The position numbers and the translations under genes are program-made. From Kocuria rosea subsp. polaris (GTDB lineage: Bacteria; Actinomycetota; Actinomycetes; Actinomycetales; Micrococcaceae), in NCBI GenBank assembly GCA_023896275.1, contig MLDA01000017.1, forward strand, positions 1 through 64,000: DNA of 64,000 nt. The letters are read 5' to 3'. Below, piece after piece: positions 17,936-26,675 of the stretch; the first letter of the stretch is position 1, and the number at the start of each line of letters is the position of its first letter. Under the pieces are notes generated by a model. The model saw nothing but the letters and a program-made list of their open reading frames with translations. It had not been told where the DNA came from and searched no databases.

Positions 17936-18988
17936 ATGGACATCCACCAGCTGACGATCCTGCGCGAACTCGGCGAGCTCGGCAGCGTCAAGGCCGTTGC
18001 CGAGAACCTCATGGTCACCCCGAGCGCCGTGTCCCAGCACCTCGCCCAGCTGCAGCGCGGTGTGCCGGTGCCGCTCACGCGCCGGCAAGGCCGCACGCTC
18101 GTGCTGACCGAGGCCGGCGAGGTCCTCGCCGAGGCGGGCGCCGACGTCGTCGCGTCCATGGCCCGGGCGCGCACGGCGATCGAGGCGTTCCACGAGACAC
18201 CGGGCGCCCACGTCACCGTCAGCGGGTTCCACTCGGCGGGGCAGGCGCTCTTCGCGCCGCTCGTGCGCACGCTTGCGGCGAGGCACGACGACGGCACCCC
18301 CGGCCCCACGGTCAGCTTCACGGACGAGGACGTCGCCCAGCAGGACTTCCCCGCGCTCGCGGCCCGCTACGATCTAGTGCTCGCCCACCGCTTGGAGCAC
18401 CGGCCACCGTGGCCGACAGGGCGCGTGAGCGTCATCGAACTCGCCCGTGAGCCGCTCGACGTCGCGGTGCCCTCCGACCATCCGCTGGCAGCGCGGGATG
18501 TACTCGAGGCGGCCGACGTCGCCCACGAACCCTGGGTGACGAGCCGGCCGGGCTATTCCCCCGACGACGTGCTCTCGGCGATCGCCGCGATGGCGAGCAC
18601 TCCCGTGAAAATCGTTCACCGCATCAACGACTACTCGACGGTCGCTTCGCTCGTCGCCGAGGGCGGGACGCTGGGCCTACTCCCCCGCTACACCTCTCGC
18701 ACGGCGCTCGGCAGCTCCCCACGCACCGGCGACGGCGTGGTGCTACGGCCCCTGCGCGGGCTCAACACCCGCCGCTGCATCGATCTTCTGGCTCGGCCGG
18801 AGAGCCTTGAACGCGCCAGCGTACGCGCCGTCGCCGATGCGTTCAGGAAAGTCATGGACGACCTCGTCGCAGACGGCTACCAATCAAGCATCTCGACCCC
18901 CGGGAAGCGCGCCTCCAGCTCCTCGTCGTCCCCCCAGGGCTCGCCGGTTGGCTCGTCGCCGTCGAAGACCCCACCCAAATCCGGGTAA
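17936..18988 (+). CDS. LysR family transcriptional regulator with unusual C-terminal tail
   Basis: LysR-type regulator, 350 residues from the ATG at 17936 (MDIHQLTILRELGELGSVKAVAENL). The N-terminal winged helix-turn-helix (VTPSAVSQHLAQL) is followed by a LysR substrate-binding domain ending near VADAFRKVMDDLVADGY. The last 35 or so residues are Ser/Pro-rich and are encoded by the strand opposite the 3' end of the DUF4240 gene, so they look like read-through rather than a conserved domain. Divergent placement suggests it controls tdh-kbl, perhaps in response to threonine or glycine. An alternative ATG at 17912 exists; neither has a strong ribosome site. Confidence 0.88.
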   Translation: MDIHQLTILRELGELGSVKAVAENLMVTPSAVSQHLAQLQRGVPVPLTRRQGRTLVLTEAGEVLAEAGADVVASMARARTAIEAFHETPGAHVTVSGFHSAGQALFAPLVRTLAARHDDGTPGPTVSFTDEDVAQQDFPALAARYDLVLAHRLEHRPPWPTGRVSVIELAREPLDVAVPSDHPLAARDVLEAADVAHEPWVTSRPGYSPDDVLSAIAAMASTPVKIVHRINDYSTVASLVAEGGTLGLLPRYTSRTALGSSPRTGDGVVLRPLRGLNTRRCIDLLARPESLERASVRAVADAFRKVMDDLVADGYQSSISTPGKRASSSSSSPQGSPVGSSPSKTPPKSG

Positions 18989-20283
18989 TCCTCGTGCATA
19001 TCCCGCCCCGTGGTCGCCTCGTAAGCCTCGTCCGCGACATAGGCCAACAGCTCGGCGTCGCCGATCCCCTCGGGATGCTCCAAGGCACCGGAGGCCAAAG
19101 CCCGCGGATCAGCAAGACACCGTTCGTAGAAGTCACGGCCTTGCCCGATGATCCAGGACCGGACATCCGCGAACCCGTCATCACTGCAACCACCCTGCAG
19201 GAGATACGCCACACCCCAGAGACCCCAGTCATAGAGCTTGTGGTGAAGCGACAGGAACATCTGCTCGAACCCGGCGATCCGCTCCGGCGCCAACTGACCC
19301 AGAGCCGCCCGCAGAGCCTCCACCTGCTCGTCTACGTCTCCTCCGGCCTTCTCCAAGGCCCCTTCCACAAGCGCCCAGAAGTCATTCACCGGCATCGGGT
19401 CGATGATTGCCTGGTTCGCTCCGTCCACGACCCGTTCAGGTGCGCTCGGATGGAAGTCGTCCCCGTCATCACTGGGCCCCCACGCCTCCAGACCCAACGC
19501 CTTCAGTGCGTCATCGTGGAGGTCGTCTGCGGCAAAGGAATCGTAGAAACCCTCCGTCGGATCGATGTCCTTCCACGCAGGAAAAAGATCGTCGGCCAGA
19601 AAGTCGTTGAACCTCACACGCTCCATCCAGTCGTCTGGGCGGAACTCCCACGCGCGGTAGAACCAAGCAGCCTCGCGTCGACTAGAAGGGTTGATGGCGA
19701 TCCGGCGCGCCCGGATATCCCAGAACGTCTCCGGGTCGACGATCTCCGTGCAACGCACGTTGATGAAACTAATTTCACCCTGCGCAGAGAGGTGCGCGAG
19801 ACCGTCGATGGGCCCACAGCAGTCGATGTCCAGGACACCTATCGACCCAAACATTCCTGCCTCAGAAAAATCCGTGTTGTTCGCGGACTCGAAATTCACG
19901 AAGTCGCAACGAAAGTTGCCCGGAAACCAGTCCCGACCGTTCTCCGATTTGAATTCATAAAGGTAAAGCCTGCCTGGCCGATCGGGCCTGTCGAGATCTC
20001 TGTCCAAAGCAGCAAGCAATTCCTGCTGGCCGCCACGAATCGACACGTGATTCAGGTGGGGAGCCGTAAGCGCAGGGAGCCAACCATTATCCCAACGAAT
20101 ATCCAGTCGCTCAAGGAGGCCCAATTCCCATTGATCCGGAAACTTCACTACCTCCGAAAACCTAGTATTAATGGTACGCAAAGGGCCCAACTCGCCAAGA
20201 CGCGTCAAATCGACCCTACCGTCATCGTGGATGAACTGCATGCCCTCTTTATCGAGGAACGAAGACAAATTATTCTTTGCCAT
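18877..20283 (-). CDS. DUF4240-containing protein with N-terminal repeat-like region
   Basis: 468-residue cytoplasmic protein. Residues of about 285-400 (NDFWALVEGALEKAG ... FEQMFLSLHHKLYDW ... IIGQGRDFYERCL) look like the DUF4240 domain, which is common in proteins near immunity or polymorphic-toxin genes. The N-terminal 260 residues resemble irregular leucine-rich or pentapeptide-like repeats (LGELGPLRTINTRF, LGLLERLDIRWDNGW, LTAPHLNHVSIRGG). The tail is very acidic. The 5' half is visibly less GC-rich than its neighbours, suggesting transfer. Its last 112 bases overlap the lysR gene antisense. Function unknown; an immunity role is speculation. Confidence 0.75.
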   Translation of the reverse strand: MAKNNLSSFLDKEGMQFIHDDGRVDLTRLGELGPLRTINTRFSEVVKFPDQWELGLLERLDIRWDNGWLPALTAPHLNHVSIRGGQQELLAALDRDLDRPDRPGRLYLYEFKSENGRDWFPGNFRCDFVNFESANNTDFSEAGMFGSIGVLDIDCCGPIDGLAHLSAQGEISFINVRCTEIVDPETFWDIRARRIAINPSSRREAAWFYRAWEFRPDDWMERVRFNDFLADDLFPAWKDIDPTEGFYDSFAADDLHDDALKALGLEAWGPSDDGDDFHPSAPERVVDGANQAIIDPMPVNDFWALVEGALEKAGGDVDEQVEALRAALGQLAPERIAGFEQMFLSLHHKLYDWGLWGVAYLLQGGCSDDGFADVRSWIIGQGRDFYERCLADPRALASGALEHPEGIGDAELLAYVADEAYEATTGRDMHEDYPDLGGVFDGDEPTGEPWGDDEELEARFPGVEMLDW

Positions 20284-20286
20284 GCG

Positions 20287-20376
20287 TCATAGACCCTGTC
20301 TAGTTGCTGCGGTACAGAAGTCAAAATATTCGAAAATCATCTCCGGAGAAAGACCAGCCCAACGCAATCGATTCAT
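20287..20376 (-). CDS. Possible 29-residue leader or remnant ORF
   Basis: A short ORF beginning MNRLRWAGLSPEMIFEYFDF ends three bases before the ATG of the DUF4240 gene. GGGGGA stands just before its ATG, a better ribosome site than the one before the downstream gene, so translational coupling is possible. Its composition (Trp, Tyr, Phe, AT-rich codons) looks coding rather than shadow. It could equally be the C-terminal remnant of a decayed gene. An in-frame stop sits immediately upstream. I recognise no family. The remaining bases up to 20551 hold nothing I can support. Confidence 0.3.
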   Translation of the reverse strand: MNRLRWAGLSPEMIFEYFDFCTAATRQGL

Positions 20377-20551
20377 TTATCCCCCAACTGAGCAAGGAGC
20401 AGCGACGAGGGCCATGCTCAAAGCGAATGATGAGAGAAGAGTACCCGCGAGACACAAGATCGACAACGGGCTGCAGAAACGTGGTGCTGCTTGTCCCGGG
20501 CACCGCAGGTGGGAACCGGCGAAAGGAGTCGCCTAGGATCCCGATTCACCA

Positions 20552-21523
20552 CTATTTCGCCCGTACAGCAACGTTGGCAGAAGGATCGGTTTCAGGTTCG
20601 AGCAGCGTCGCGAGCGCGTGCCGGCCCACCTCGTGCAGCGGTTCTGTCGGGTCGTGCATGATCGCGATCAGGCCGTAGTGCACCGCCCAACCGCGGGCCC
20701 GGCGCCACAGCGCCTCCGCGGTCGCGGGCGGGACGGCCGCCGCGTCGTCGTACACCTGCCGGAAGGCGGCACGCCCCGAGGGTGTGAAGTGCAGCCAGAC
20801 CATGCCGAGATCGCCGGCCGGGTCGCCGCTGGTCAGGTCGCCGAAGTCGACGACGGCCGCCAACGTTCCCTGGGGACCGAAGACAACATTATGCGGGTGC
20901 GGGTCGCCGTGCAGCCACAGTGGCGGGCCGTCGTGCGTGGGCGCGGCGAGGCCGTCGGCGAAGACGCTGCGGAGCACGTCGACGGTCCCCGGGGCGAAGC
21001 CCTCGCTCGCCTCGGGTGCGAAGAGCCCGGTGCCGAACTCCGCCAGCCGGTGCTCGACGGCGGCCTGACGCAGCGCGAGGTCGGCCCCGCGGAAGATACT
21101 CGACGGCGCATCGTCCGGAGCCTCCGCGTGCATCGCAGCGAGAAAGCCGGCCAGTTTGACCGCGTAACCGTCGCGCTCCGTGGGAGCAATCAGGGCCGCG
21201 CTCGTCCCCGGGAACCACGGCACGATCGCCCACTCATAGGGGTAGCCGTAGGCGGGGTGCCCGGTGCGCACGACGGCGGGCACCGGCAGCGGCAGGTTCG
21301 GCGCGAGCGCGGGCAGGTATTCGACCTCGTGGCGCAGTAGTTCGACGGCCGAGAGCCGGCGCGGCAGGCGCATCGCGAAGTCGTCGCCCAGGCGATAAAC
21401 CACGTTGTCCCACCCGGCGGCCGCCCGCGCACGCGGCAGCTGTTCCAAGTCGGGGTGCTGGCTCGCGAGCAGCATCGCGACGAGTTCGTCGGTGATGTCG
21501 ACGTCAGCAGGCGGGAGACTCAT
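20552..21523 (-). CDS. APH-family phosphotransferase (aminoglycoside/macrolide kinase fold)
   Basis: 323-residue small-molecule kinase of the APH/choline kinase fold. The catalytic Brenner motif LHGDPHPHNVVF and the metal-binding VVDFGDLTSGDPAGDLG are both intact. The N-terminal lobe has YRLGDDFAMRLPRR with a probable ATP-contact region. This type includes macrolide 2'-phosphotransferases and many housekeeping kinases, so antibiotic resistance cannot be assumed. It stands alone between the DUF4240 gene and a membrane-anchored protein gene, all on the same strand, without tight spacing. Confidence 0.85.
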   Translation of the reverse strand: MSLPPADVDITDELVAMLLASQHPDLEQLPRARAAAGWDNVVYRLGDDFAMRLPRRLSAVELLRHEVEYLPALAPNLPLPVPAVVRTGHPAYGYPYEWAIVPWFPGTSAALIAPTERDGYAVKLAGFLAAMHAEAPDDAPSSIFRGADLALRQAAVEHRLAEFGTGLFAPEASEGFAPGTVDVLRSVFADGLAAPTHDGPPLWLHGDPHPHNVVFGPQGTLAAVVDFGDLTSGDPAGDLGMVWLHFTPSGRAAFRQVYDDAAAVPPATAEALWRRARGWAVHYGLIAIMHDPTEPLHEVGRHALATLLEPETDPSANVAVRAK

Positions 21524-21561
21524 CCGTTCAGCCTACTGGTTCCCGGACCGGCAGCGGCGGC

Positions 21562-22098
21562 CTATTGCTCGACGAGGACGCGAACCATGAGTGGGCGCCC
21601 ACTCGCCTCATCCGGTACGTCGACGATGTGTTCCTTGGCGACGTAGTCCATCGTGCAGATCTGTTTGCCGTAAGAGCCGTCGAAGTGCACGGTGATCTCG
21701 TCCGCGGCCACGACCTCGACCCGGTCCAGCCGGGCCGGGCAGGTCGAGCTGCCGAACGTGTAGACGCGGACTTGGGTGTCGTTCACCCAGTCCGCCGGGT
21801 GCGGGTCGCTGTTGTCGAGGGACCCACCCGGGTCGATGGGCCCGCTGGTGGGCACCGGGCTCGGTTCGCTTGGTTCTGCGGTCTCACTCGGCGGCGTCAC
21901 CGGCGTGACGTCGCTGGTCGGTGGCGGTGTGTCGGTCGGGTCCGGGCCCGGCGAACGCGACGCCGCGAAGGACATCACGACGGCGACGAGCGCGCCCACC
22001 ACAAAGATCGCGAGAACAACGTACACGGCCACGATCCAGCGTGACCTGGCGTGCTTGCGGGTCTCCGGATCGTATCCCATGGGCTCATTGTCCATCAC
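21562..22098 (-). CDS. Membrane-anchored protein of unknown function
   Basis: 178 residues: about 20 charged residues, one transmembrane segment (WIVAVYVVLAIFVVGALVAVV), a Thr/Pro/Ser-rich extracellular linker of some 55 residues, then a compact domain of about 85 residues. That domain holds two cysteines (SSTCPARL, QICTMDY) likely to form a disulfide. The C-terminal domain has alternating strands (TQVRVYTFGS, RVEVVAADEITVHF, RPLMVRVLVEQ). No family recognised. The extracellular orientation is inferred from the positive N-terminus and the linker. Confidence 0.7.
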   Translation of the reverse strand: MMDNEPMGYDPETRKHARSRWIVAVYVVLAIFVVGALVAVVMSFAASRSPGPDPTDTPPPTSDVTPVTPPSETAEPSEPSPVPTSGPIDPGGSLDNSDPHPADWVNDTQVRVYTFGSSTCPARLDRVEVVAADEITVHFDGSYGKQICTMDYVAKEHIVDVPDEASGRPLMVRVLVEQ

Positions 22099-22139
22099 TT
22101 CCCCGCTGCGGGCGACGCCGGTTCGCTAACGATCGCGCA

Positions 22140-22178
22140 GTGGATACCCGTCGGTCCTGTCCACGACGGGGTATCCAC
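22140..22178. promoter_or_regulatory. Large inverted repeat between divergent genes
   Basis: GTGGATACCCGTCG (22140-22153) pairs with CGACGGGGTATCCAC (22164-22178) across ten bases, with one bulged G. It lies between the starts of the membrane-anchored protein gene (leftward) and the GRAM-like gene (rightward). It is therefore better placed as an operator or leader hairpin than as a terminator. Confidence 0.45.
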
Positions 22179-22278
22179 AGCCGGTCCGGCGGTCTCGATG
22201 CCTGCGGGTACGGTGTTGAGGCGTGCCCCTGGAACGTCCGGAACAGGCGGGCACTGCAGACCGAAAGGAACACGCTCC

Positions 22279-22608
22279 ATGAAGACCGAACTCCACCCGG
22301 GTGAGAGCCTCGTCAAGTCCAGCGGCGCCAACCTGCAGCGTGGTTGGGAAACCGTCGGCGGCCACCTGCACCTGACCGATCAGCGCCTGATCTTTGAGGG
22401 CCACAAGTTCAATGCGCAGAGCGGGATCTCGGAGATTCCAGTGGCCGAGCTCGCGTCCACGGAGCTGGCCTGGACGAAGTTCCTCGGTCTGATCCCGCTG
22501 GTTCCCAATTCGCTGGCCGTCGAGACCAAGGACGGAGCCAGCTACCGCTTCGTGCTCGGAGGCCGCAAGATGTGGAAGGGGCTCCTCGACGAAGTCATCG
22601 CCGCCTGA
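22279..22608 (+). CDS. GRAM-domain-like small protein
   Basis: 109 residues reading as a single PH/GRAM-like beta fold: HPGESLVKSSGANLQRGW, GGHLHLTDQRLIFEGHKF, then ISEIPVAELASTELAWTKFLGLIPLVPNSLAVETKDG and YRFVLGGRKMWKGLLDEV. The pattern of a strand with LTDQRLIFEG followed by I-L-EI is typical of bacterial GRAM proteins, which may bind membranes or peptides. No signal peptide or membrane segment. GAAAGGAA stands upstream of the ATG. A strong hairpin terminator follows 24 bases after the stop. Confidence 0.75.
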   Translation: MKTELHPGESLVKSSGANLQRGWETVGGHLHLTDQRLIFEGHKFNAQSGISEIPVAELASTELAWTKFLGLIPLVPNSLAVETKDGASYRFVLGGRKMWKGLLDEVIAA

Positions 22609-22631
22609 ACCCGAATCAACCCGGCAAAAAA

Positions 22632-22694
22632 CAACGCCCCGCGAGAAGTGGTCGCTTTGAGACTTTCCGAGCGACTTCTTCTCACGGGGCGTTG
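22632..22694. terminator. Long bidirectional terminator hairpin
   Basis: CAACGCCCCG (22632-22641) and GAGAAG pair with CTTCT-CTC and CGGGGCGTTG (22685-22694). Further in, GTCGCT pairs with AGCGAC, giving a stem of more than 20 base pairs with few mismatches. A run of A (CAAAAAACAA) lies to the left, which reads as a T-run on the minus strand. It therefore suits termination of the leftward gatB transcript and also serves the rightward GRAM-like gene. Confidence 0.8.
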
Positions 22695-22717
22695 CTGCGT
22701 GGGAGCCAGCGGGCAGG

Positions 22718-24232
22718 TCAGCCCTCGATGCCGAGCTTCTCCAGCACGAGTTCGCGCACGCGACCGGCGTCGGCCTGCCCGCGGGTGGCCTTCATGACCG
22801 GTCCGATCAGGGCGCCGACCGCCTGCAGCTTGCCGCCCTTGATCTTCTCGACCACGCCGGGCATCTGGGCCATGGCGTCGTCGATCGCCGCACCGAGAGC
22901 CGAATCGTCGTTCACGACGGCGAGGCTGCGCGCCTCGACGATCTCGGTCGGAGTGCCCTCGCCGGCGATCACGAACTCGAGCACCTGGCGGGCGATCTTG
23001 TCGTTGATCTTCTTGTCCTCGATCAGCGAGTTCAGCTCGATGATCGTCGCCGGGGTCGCGCCCAGCTCGGTCGGTTCGACGTCGGCGTTCTTGGCCAGGC
23101 GCGAGATCTCACCCATCCACCACTTGCGGGCTACGGCAGCAGAAGCGCCCGCGGCGATGGTCTCCTCGATGGCGTCCATCAAACCGGCGTTGACGACGTC
23201 GCGGAACTCGGCGTCGGCGTAGCCCCACTCGGCCTGCAGGCGCTTGCGGCGCTCGGCCGGCGGCTCCGGCAGACGCGAACGCAGCTCCTCGATCCAGGCC
23301 GCGCTCGTGACAATCGGAACGAGGTCAGGCTCGGGGAAGTAGCGGTAGTCGTCGGCGTCGGACTTCGGGCGGCCCGACGTCGTCGTGCGTGTGTCCTCGT
23401 GCCAGTGGCGCGTCTCCTGCGTGACGGTGTTGCCCGCGTTCAACACGCCCGCCTGGCGGGAGATCTCGAAGCGCACGGCGTGGTCGACGGCGCGCAGCGA
23501 GTTCACGTTCTTGGTCTCGGTGCGCGTGCCAAACTTGTCCGCGTCCTTCGGCATCAGCGAGACGTTGGCATCGCAGCGCACGTTGCCGCGCTCCATGCGC
23601 GCGTCGGAGACGCCGAGGTTCTTGACGATTTCGCGAATGGCCGCGACGTAGGCCTTCGCCAACTCCGGCGCGCGCTTTCCCGCCCCGACGACCGGCTTGG
23701 TGACGATCTCGACGAGCGGGACGCCCGCGCGGTTGTAGTCCACGAGGGAGAAGTCGGCGCCCTGGATGCGTCCGGCCGCGCCACCCATGTGGGTCAGCTT
23801 GCCGGCGTCCTCCTCCATGTGTGCGCGCTCGATCTCCACGCGGAAGACCTCGCCGTCCTCGAGCTCGATGTCGATGTAGCCGTCGTATGCGATCGGATCG
23901 TCGTACTGCGAGGTCTGGAAGTTCTTCGGGGTGTCCGGGTAGAAGTAGTTCTTCCGGGCGAATCCGCACGTCTCGGCGATCTTGCAGTTCAGCGCAAGGC
24001 CAATCATGATCGCGTACTCGACGCCGGCCTTGTTGACCACGGGCAGCACGCCGGGCAGGCCGAGGTCGACCTCGTTGACGTTGGTGTTGGGCTCGTCGCC
24101 GAACGCGTTCGGGGCGGACGAGAACATCTTGGTCTTGGTGTTCAGCTCGACGTGGACCTCGAAGCCCAGGACGGGATCGTAGGTCTCCAGCGCCTCGTCG
24201 AAGTCCACCAGGGTCTCGGTTGCAGCGCTCAT
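22718..24232 (-). CDS. gatB: Aspartyl/glutamyl-tRNA amidotransferase subunit B
   Basis: Part of GatCAB, which converts Glu-tRNA(Gln) and Asp-tRNA(Asn) to the correctly amidated tRNAs. GatB phosphorylates the misacylated tRNA. The 504 residues include [57 protein letters not shown] and the C-terminal tRNA-binding YqeY-like helical domain. The ATG at 24232 overlaps the gatA stop (ATGA), and GGAAGGTG precedes it. Last gene of the gatCAB operon, ending at a strong hairpin. Confidence 0.97.
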   Translation of the reverse strand: MSAATETLVDFDEALETYDPVLGFEVHVELNTKTKMFSSAPNAFGDEPNTNVNEVDLGLPGVLPVVNKAGVEYAIMIGLALNCKIAETCGFARKNYFYPDTPKNFQTSQYDDPIAYDGYIDIELEDGEVFRVEIERAHMEEDAGKLTHMGGAAGRIQGADFSLVDYNRAGVPLVEIVTKPVVGAGKRAPELAKAYVAAIREIVKNLGVSDARMERGNVRCDANVSLMPKDADKFGTRTETKNVNSLRAVDHAVRFEISRQAGVLNAGNTVTQETRHWHEDTRTTTSGRPKSDADDYRYFPEPDLVPIVTSAAWIEELRSRLPEPPAERRKRLQAEWGYADAEFRDVVNAGLMDAIEETIAAGASAAVARKWWMGEISRLAKNADVEPTELGATPATIIELNSLIEDKKINDKIARQVLEFVIAGEGTPTEIVEARSLAVVNDDSALGAAIDDAMAQMPGVVEKIKGGKLQAVGALIGPVMKATRGQADAGRVRELVLEKLGIEG

Positions 24233-25779
24233 CGTGCAGCACCTTCCTCGATAGCGGCGGCCAGCTCTGGCGCCTGGTCGATCAATGCTCCGCCCCACTT
24301 GTCCTCGAGCAGCTTCTCGAGGGCGGCGCCGGCGCGGTAGACGCGGGCGTCCTCGCGGGCCGGCGCCAGGAACTGGATGCCCACCGGCAGACCCTCGGAG
24401 AGGCCGCCGGGCACGGAGATGCCCGGGACTCCGGCGAGATTGGCCGGGATGGTGGCGACGTCGTTGAGGTACATCGCCAGCGGGTCGTCGGACTTGGCGC
24501 CGAACTCGAAGGCGACGTTCGGGCTCGTCGGGGAGACCAGCACGTCGGCCTGCTCGAACGCGGCCGCGAAGTCACGCTGGACCAGGGTGCGGACCTTCTG
24601 CGCCGAGCCGTAGTAGGCGTCGTAGTAGCCGGCCGAGAGGGCGTAGGTGCCCAGGATGATGCGGCGCTTGACCTCGTCGCCGAAGCCGGCCGCGCGGGTC
24701 GAACCCATGACGCGCTCGATGGTCAGCGGGCCCTCCTCCGGGAGGACGCGCTGGCCGTACCGGACGCCGTCGAACTTGGCGAGATTCGAGGAGACCTCGC
24801 TCGGCATGATCAGGTAGTAGGCGCCGAGCGCGTACTTGAAGTTCGGGCAGTGCACCTCGACGATCTCCGCGCCGGCCGCCTCGAGCAGCGCGAGCGACTC
24901 GTCGAAACGCGCCTGGACGCCGGCCTCGTAGCCCTCACCCGTGAGCTCCTTGATGACGCCGACGCGCACACCCGTCAGGTCGCCGGTCGCACCGAGCTTT
25001 GCCGCCTCGACGAGCGACGGCACCGGGTCCGTGAGCGACGTGGAGTCGCGCTCGTCGTGGCCGCCGATCAGCTCGTGCAGGATCGCCGAGTCGAGCACGG
25101 TGCGGGTCACCGGTCCGATCTGGTCGAGCGAGGAGGCCATGGCGATCGCGCCGTAACGGGAGACGGAGCCGTACGTCGGTTTCACGCCGACGGTGCCGGT
25201 GACCGCCCCGGGCTGGCGGATCGATCCGCCGGTGTCGGTGCCGAGGGCCAGCGGCGCCTCGAACGCGGCCACAGCAGCGGCCGAGCCACCGCCGGAGCCG
25301 CCCGGGATGCGGTCCAGGTCCCACGGGTTGCGGGTGTTGCCGTACGCGGAGTGCTCCGTCGAGGAGCCCATCGCGAACTCGTCGAGGTTGGTCTTGCCGA
25401 GCATCGGCAGCTTCGCGGCCCGGACCTTCTCGATCACGGTCGCGTCGTACGGGCTCATCCAGCCCTCGAGCATCTTCGAGGCCGCCGTCGTCGGCTGACC
25501 CACGGTGACGATGAGATCCTTCACCGCGATCGGCACGCCGGCCATCGGGTGCAGGGCCTCGGCCTCGGCGCCGCCGGCCGCGCGGATCGCGTCGACCTCC
25601 GCAGCCACGGCGAGCGCCTCCTCGGTGTTGACGTGCAGGAACGCGTGCACGCCGCGCTCACCGCCGTCGACGGCGGCGATGCGGTCCAGGTGCGCCTGCA
25701 CGGCCTCGACCGACGTGACCTCACCGGCGCGCAGCTTCTCGGCCAGCGCGGCGGCGGACAGCTTGATGATTTCGCTCAT
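24229..25779 (-). CDS. gatA: Aspartyl/glutamyl-tRNA amidotransferase subunit A
   Basis: Amidase subunit of GatCAB; hydrolyses glutamine to supply ammonia. The 516 residues show the amidase-signature triad: Lys in AVKDLIV, Ser in [14 protein letters not shown] and the nucleophilic Ser in [22 protein letters not shown] follows. Three bases separate its start from the gatC stop, and it overlaps gatB by four bases, so expression of the three subunits is coupled. Confidence 0.97.
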   Translation of the reverse strand: MSEIIKLSAAALAEKLRAGEVTSVEAVQAHLDRIAAVDGGERGVHAFLHVNTEEALAVAAEVDAIRAAGGAEAEALHPMAGVPIAVKDLIVTVGQPTTAASKMLEGWMSPYDATVIEKVRAAKLPMLGKTNLDEFAMGSSTEHSAYGNTRNPWDLDRIPGGSGGGSAAAVAAFEAPLALGTDTGGSIRQPGAVTGTVGVKPTYGSVSRYGAIAMASSLDQIGPVTRTVLDSAILHELIGGHDERDSTSLTDPVPSLVEAAKLGATGDLTGVRVGVIKELTGEGYEAGVQARFDESLALLEAAGAEIVEVHCPNFKYALGAYYLIMPSEVSSNLAKFDGVRYGQRVLPEEGPLTIERVMGSTRAAGFGDEVKRRIILGTYALSAGYYDAYYGSAQKVRTLVQRDFAAAFEQADVLVSPTSPNVAFEFGAKSDDPLAMYLNDVATIPANLAGVPGISVPGGLSEGLPVGIQFLAPAREDARVYRAGAALEKLLEDKWGGALIDQAPELAAAIEEGAAR

Positions 25780-25782
25780 GGT

Positions 25783-26079
25783 CTACTCCCCATCCAGAAT
25801 CGCCGGGACCTTGAAGCGGTTCTCGTCCGCGTCCGGTGCATTGGCCAGCGCCTGCTCGGGCGTCAGCGTCTTGCCGACCACGTCCTCACGCAGGACGTTC
25901 GTCAGCGGGATCGGGTGACTGGTGGCCGGGACATCGTCCCCGGCGGCTTCGCTCACGGCCGCAATGGAGTCGACGATCACGGCGAGTTCGCCGGTCATCT
26001 TGTCCAGTTCGACATCGCTCATCTCGATGTGCGCAAGCCTGGCCAGGTGGACTACGTCCTCACGGCTGATGGCAGACAT
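25783..26079 (-). CDS. gatC: Aspartyl/glutamyl-tRNA amidotransferase subunit C
   Basis: Small subunit of 98 residues that wraps between GatA and GatB and stabilises the complex. The sequence MSAISREDVVHLARLAHIEM is typical GatC, followed by the conserved middle segment ending in TNVLREDVVG and the C-terminal FKVPAILDGE. GGGAGC lies before the ATG. First gene of the operon; TAGAAT on the minus strand at 26124-26119 is a possible -10 box. Confidence 0.95.
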   Translation of the reverse strand: MSAISREDVVHLARLAHIEMSDVELDKMTGELAVIVDSIAAVSEAAGDDVPATSHPIPLTNVLREDVVGKTLTPEQALANAPDADENRFKVPAILDGE

Positions 26080-26196
26080 GTAGCTCCCACAGTGGTTGGG
26101 TTATTGGTTCGCGTTTCATTCTATTCCAGCGCGGGCACCCCGCCGCACGCGCTGCCGCGTGCGTTCCGGTACGACGGCGTGGCGTCCCGTTCCGCG

Positions 26197-26655
26197 TCAG
26201 CGCCGCCCGGCGCGCTCCTGCACCACGGCGACGGCGCGCGGCCGGTCGGTCGCGACGAACGCCTCGGAATCGGTGAGCAGCGTCGGCACGGTCTCGTTGC
26301 CCTTGTTGAGCGCGCGCACCCGCTCCGCGGCGTCCTCGTCCTTCCAGATGTTCACCCAGTAGACGTCGTTGAGGTTGCCGCGCAGCTTCCACATCAGGCG
26401 CAGGCAGAACGTGCATCCCGGGCGCCAGAACACCGCCACTCCCCCGTTCTCGAGGTGCGCGTCGACGCCCGCGTCGGGCCGCGAGCCGGCGATCATCGCA
26501 ATGCCCGTGAAGACGGCGAACACCAACAGCGCGACGCTGAAGACCACGGCGACCGCGTCCACGGTGGAACCGGCGAACGCGCGGGCCAGGACAACGGCCG
26601 CGAGGACGATCACGAGAACGGTCAGGAGCCAGGCGTTGGCGAAGAGGCGGCGCAT
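26197..26655 (-). CDS. Membrane-anchored glutaredoxin/mycoredoxin-like protein
   Basis: 152 residues: two N-terminal transmembrane segments (about residues 8-28 and 34-56), followed by a glutaredoxin-fold domain. The domain begins VAVFWRPGCTFCLRLMWKL, where CTFC is the redox CxxC, and contains the cis-Pro segment TVPTLLT. Actinobacteria use such proteins with mycothiol to reduce disulfides or mixed disulfides. Which side of the membrane the domain faces cannot be settled here. It lies between gatC and the ABC permease gene on the same strand. Confidence 0.85.
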   Translation of the reverse strand: MRRLFANAWLLTVLVIVLAAVVLARAFAGSTVDAVAVVFSVALLVFAVFTGIAMIAGSRPDAGVDAHLENGGVAVFWRPGCTFCLRLMWKLRGNLNDVYWVNIWKDEDAAERVRALNKGNETVPTLLTDSEAFVATDRPRAVAVVQERAGRR

Positions 26656-26675
26656 CCCTCCACCCTACCCAAGCC

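Noticed and set aside
20552-21523. Antibiotic resistance gene
   Set aside because: The APH fold and catalytic motifs are clear, but nothing in the sequence separates drug kinases from housekeeping members, so no resistance is claimed.
26144-26163. CGCACGC/GCGTGCG hairpin after the glutaredoxin gene as a terminator
   Set aside because: The stem is short and has no T-run on the relevant strand, so it was not listed as a feature.
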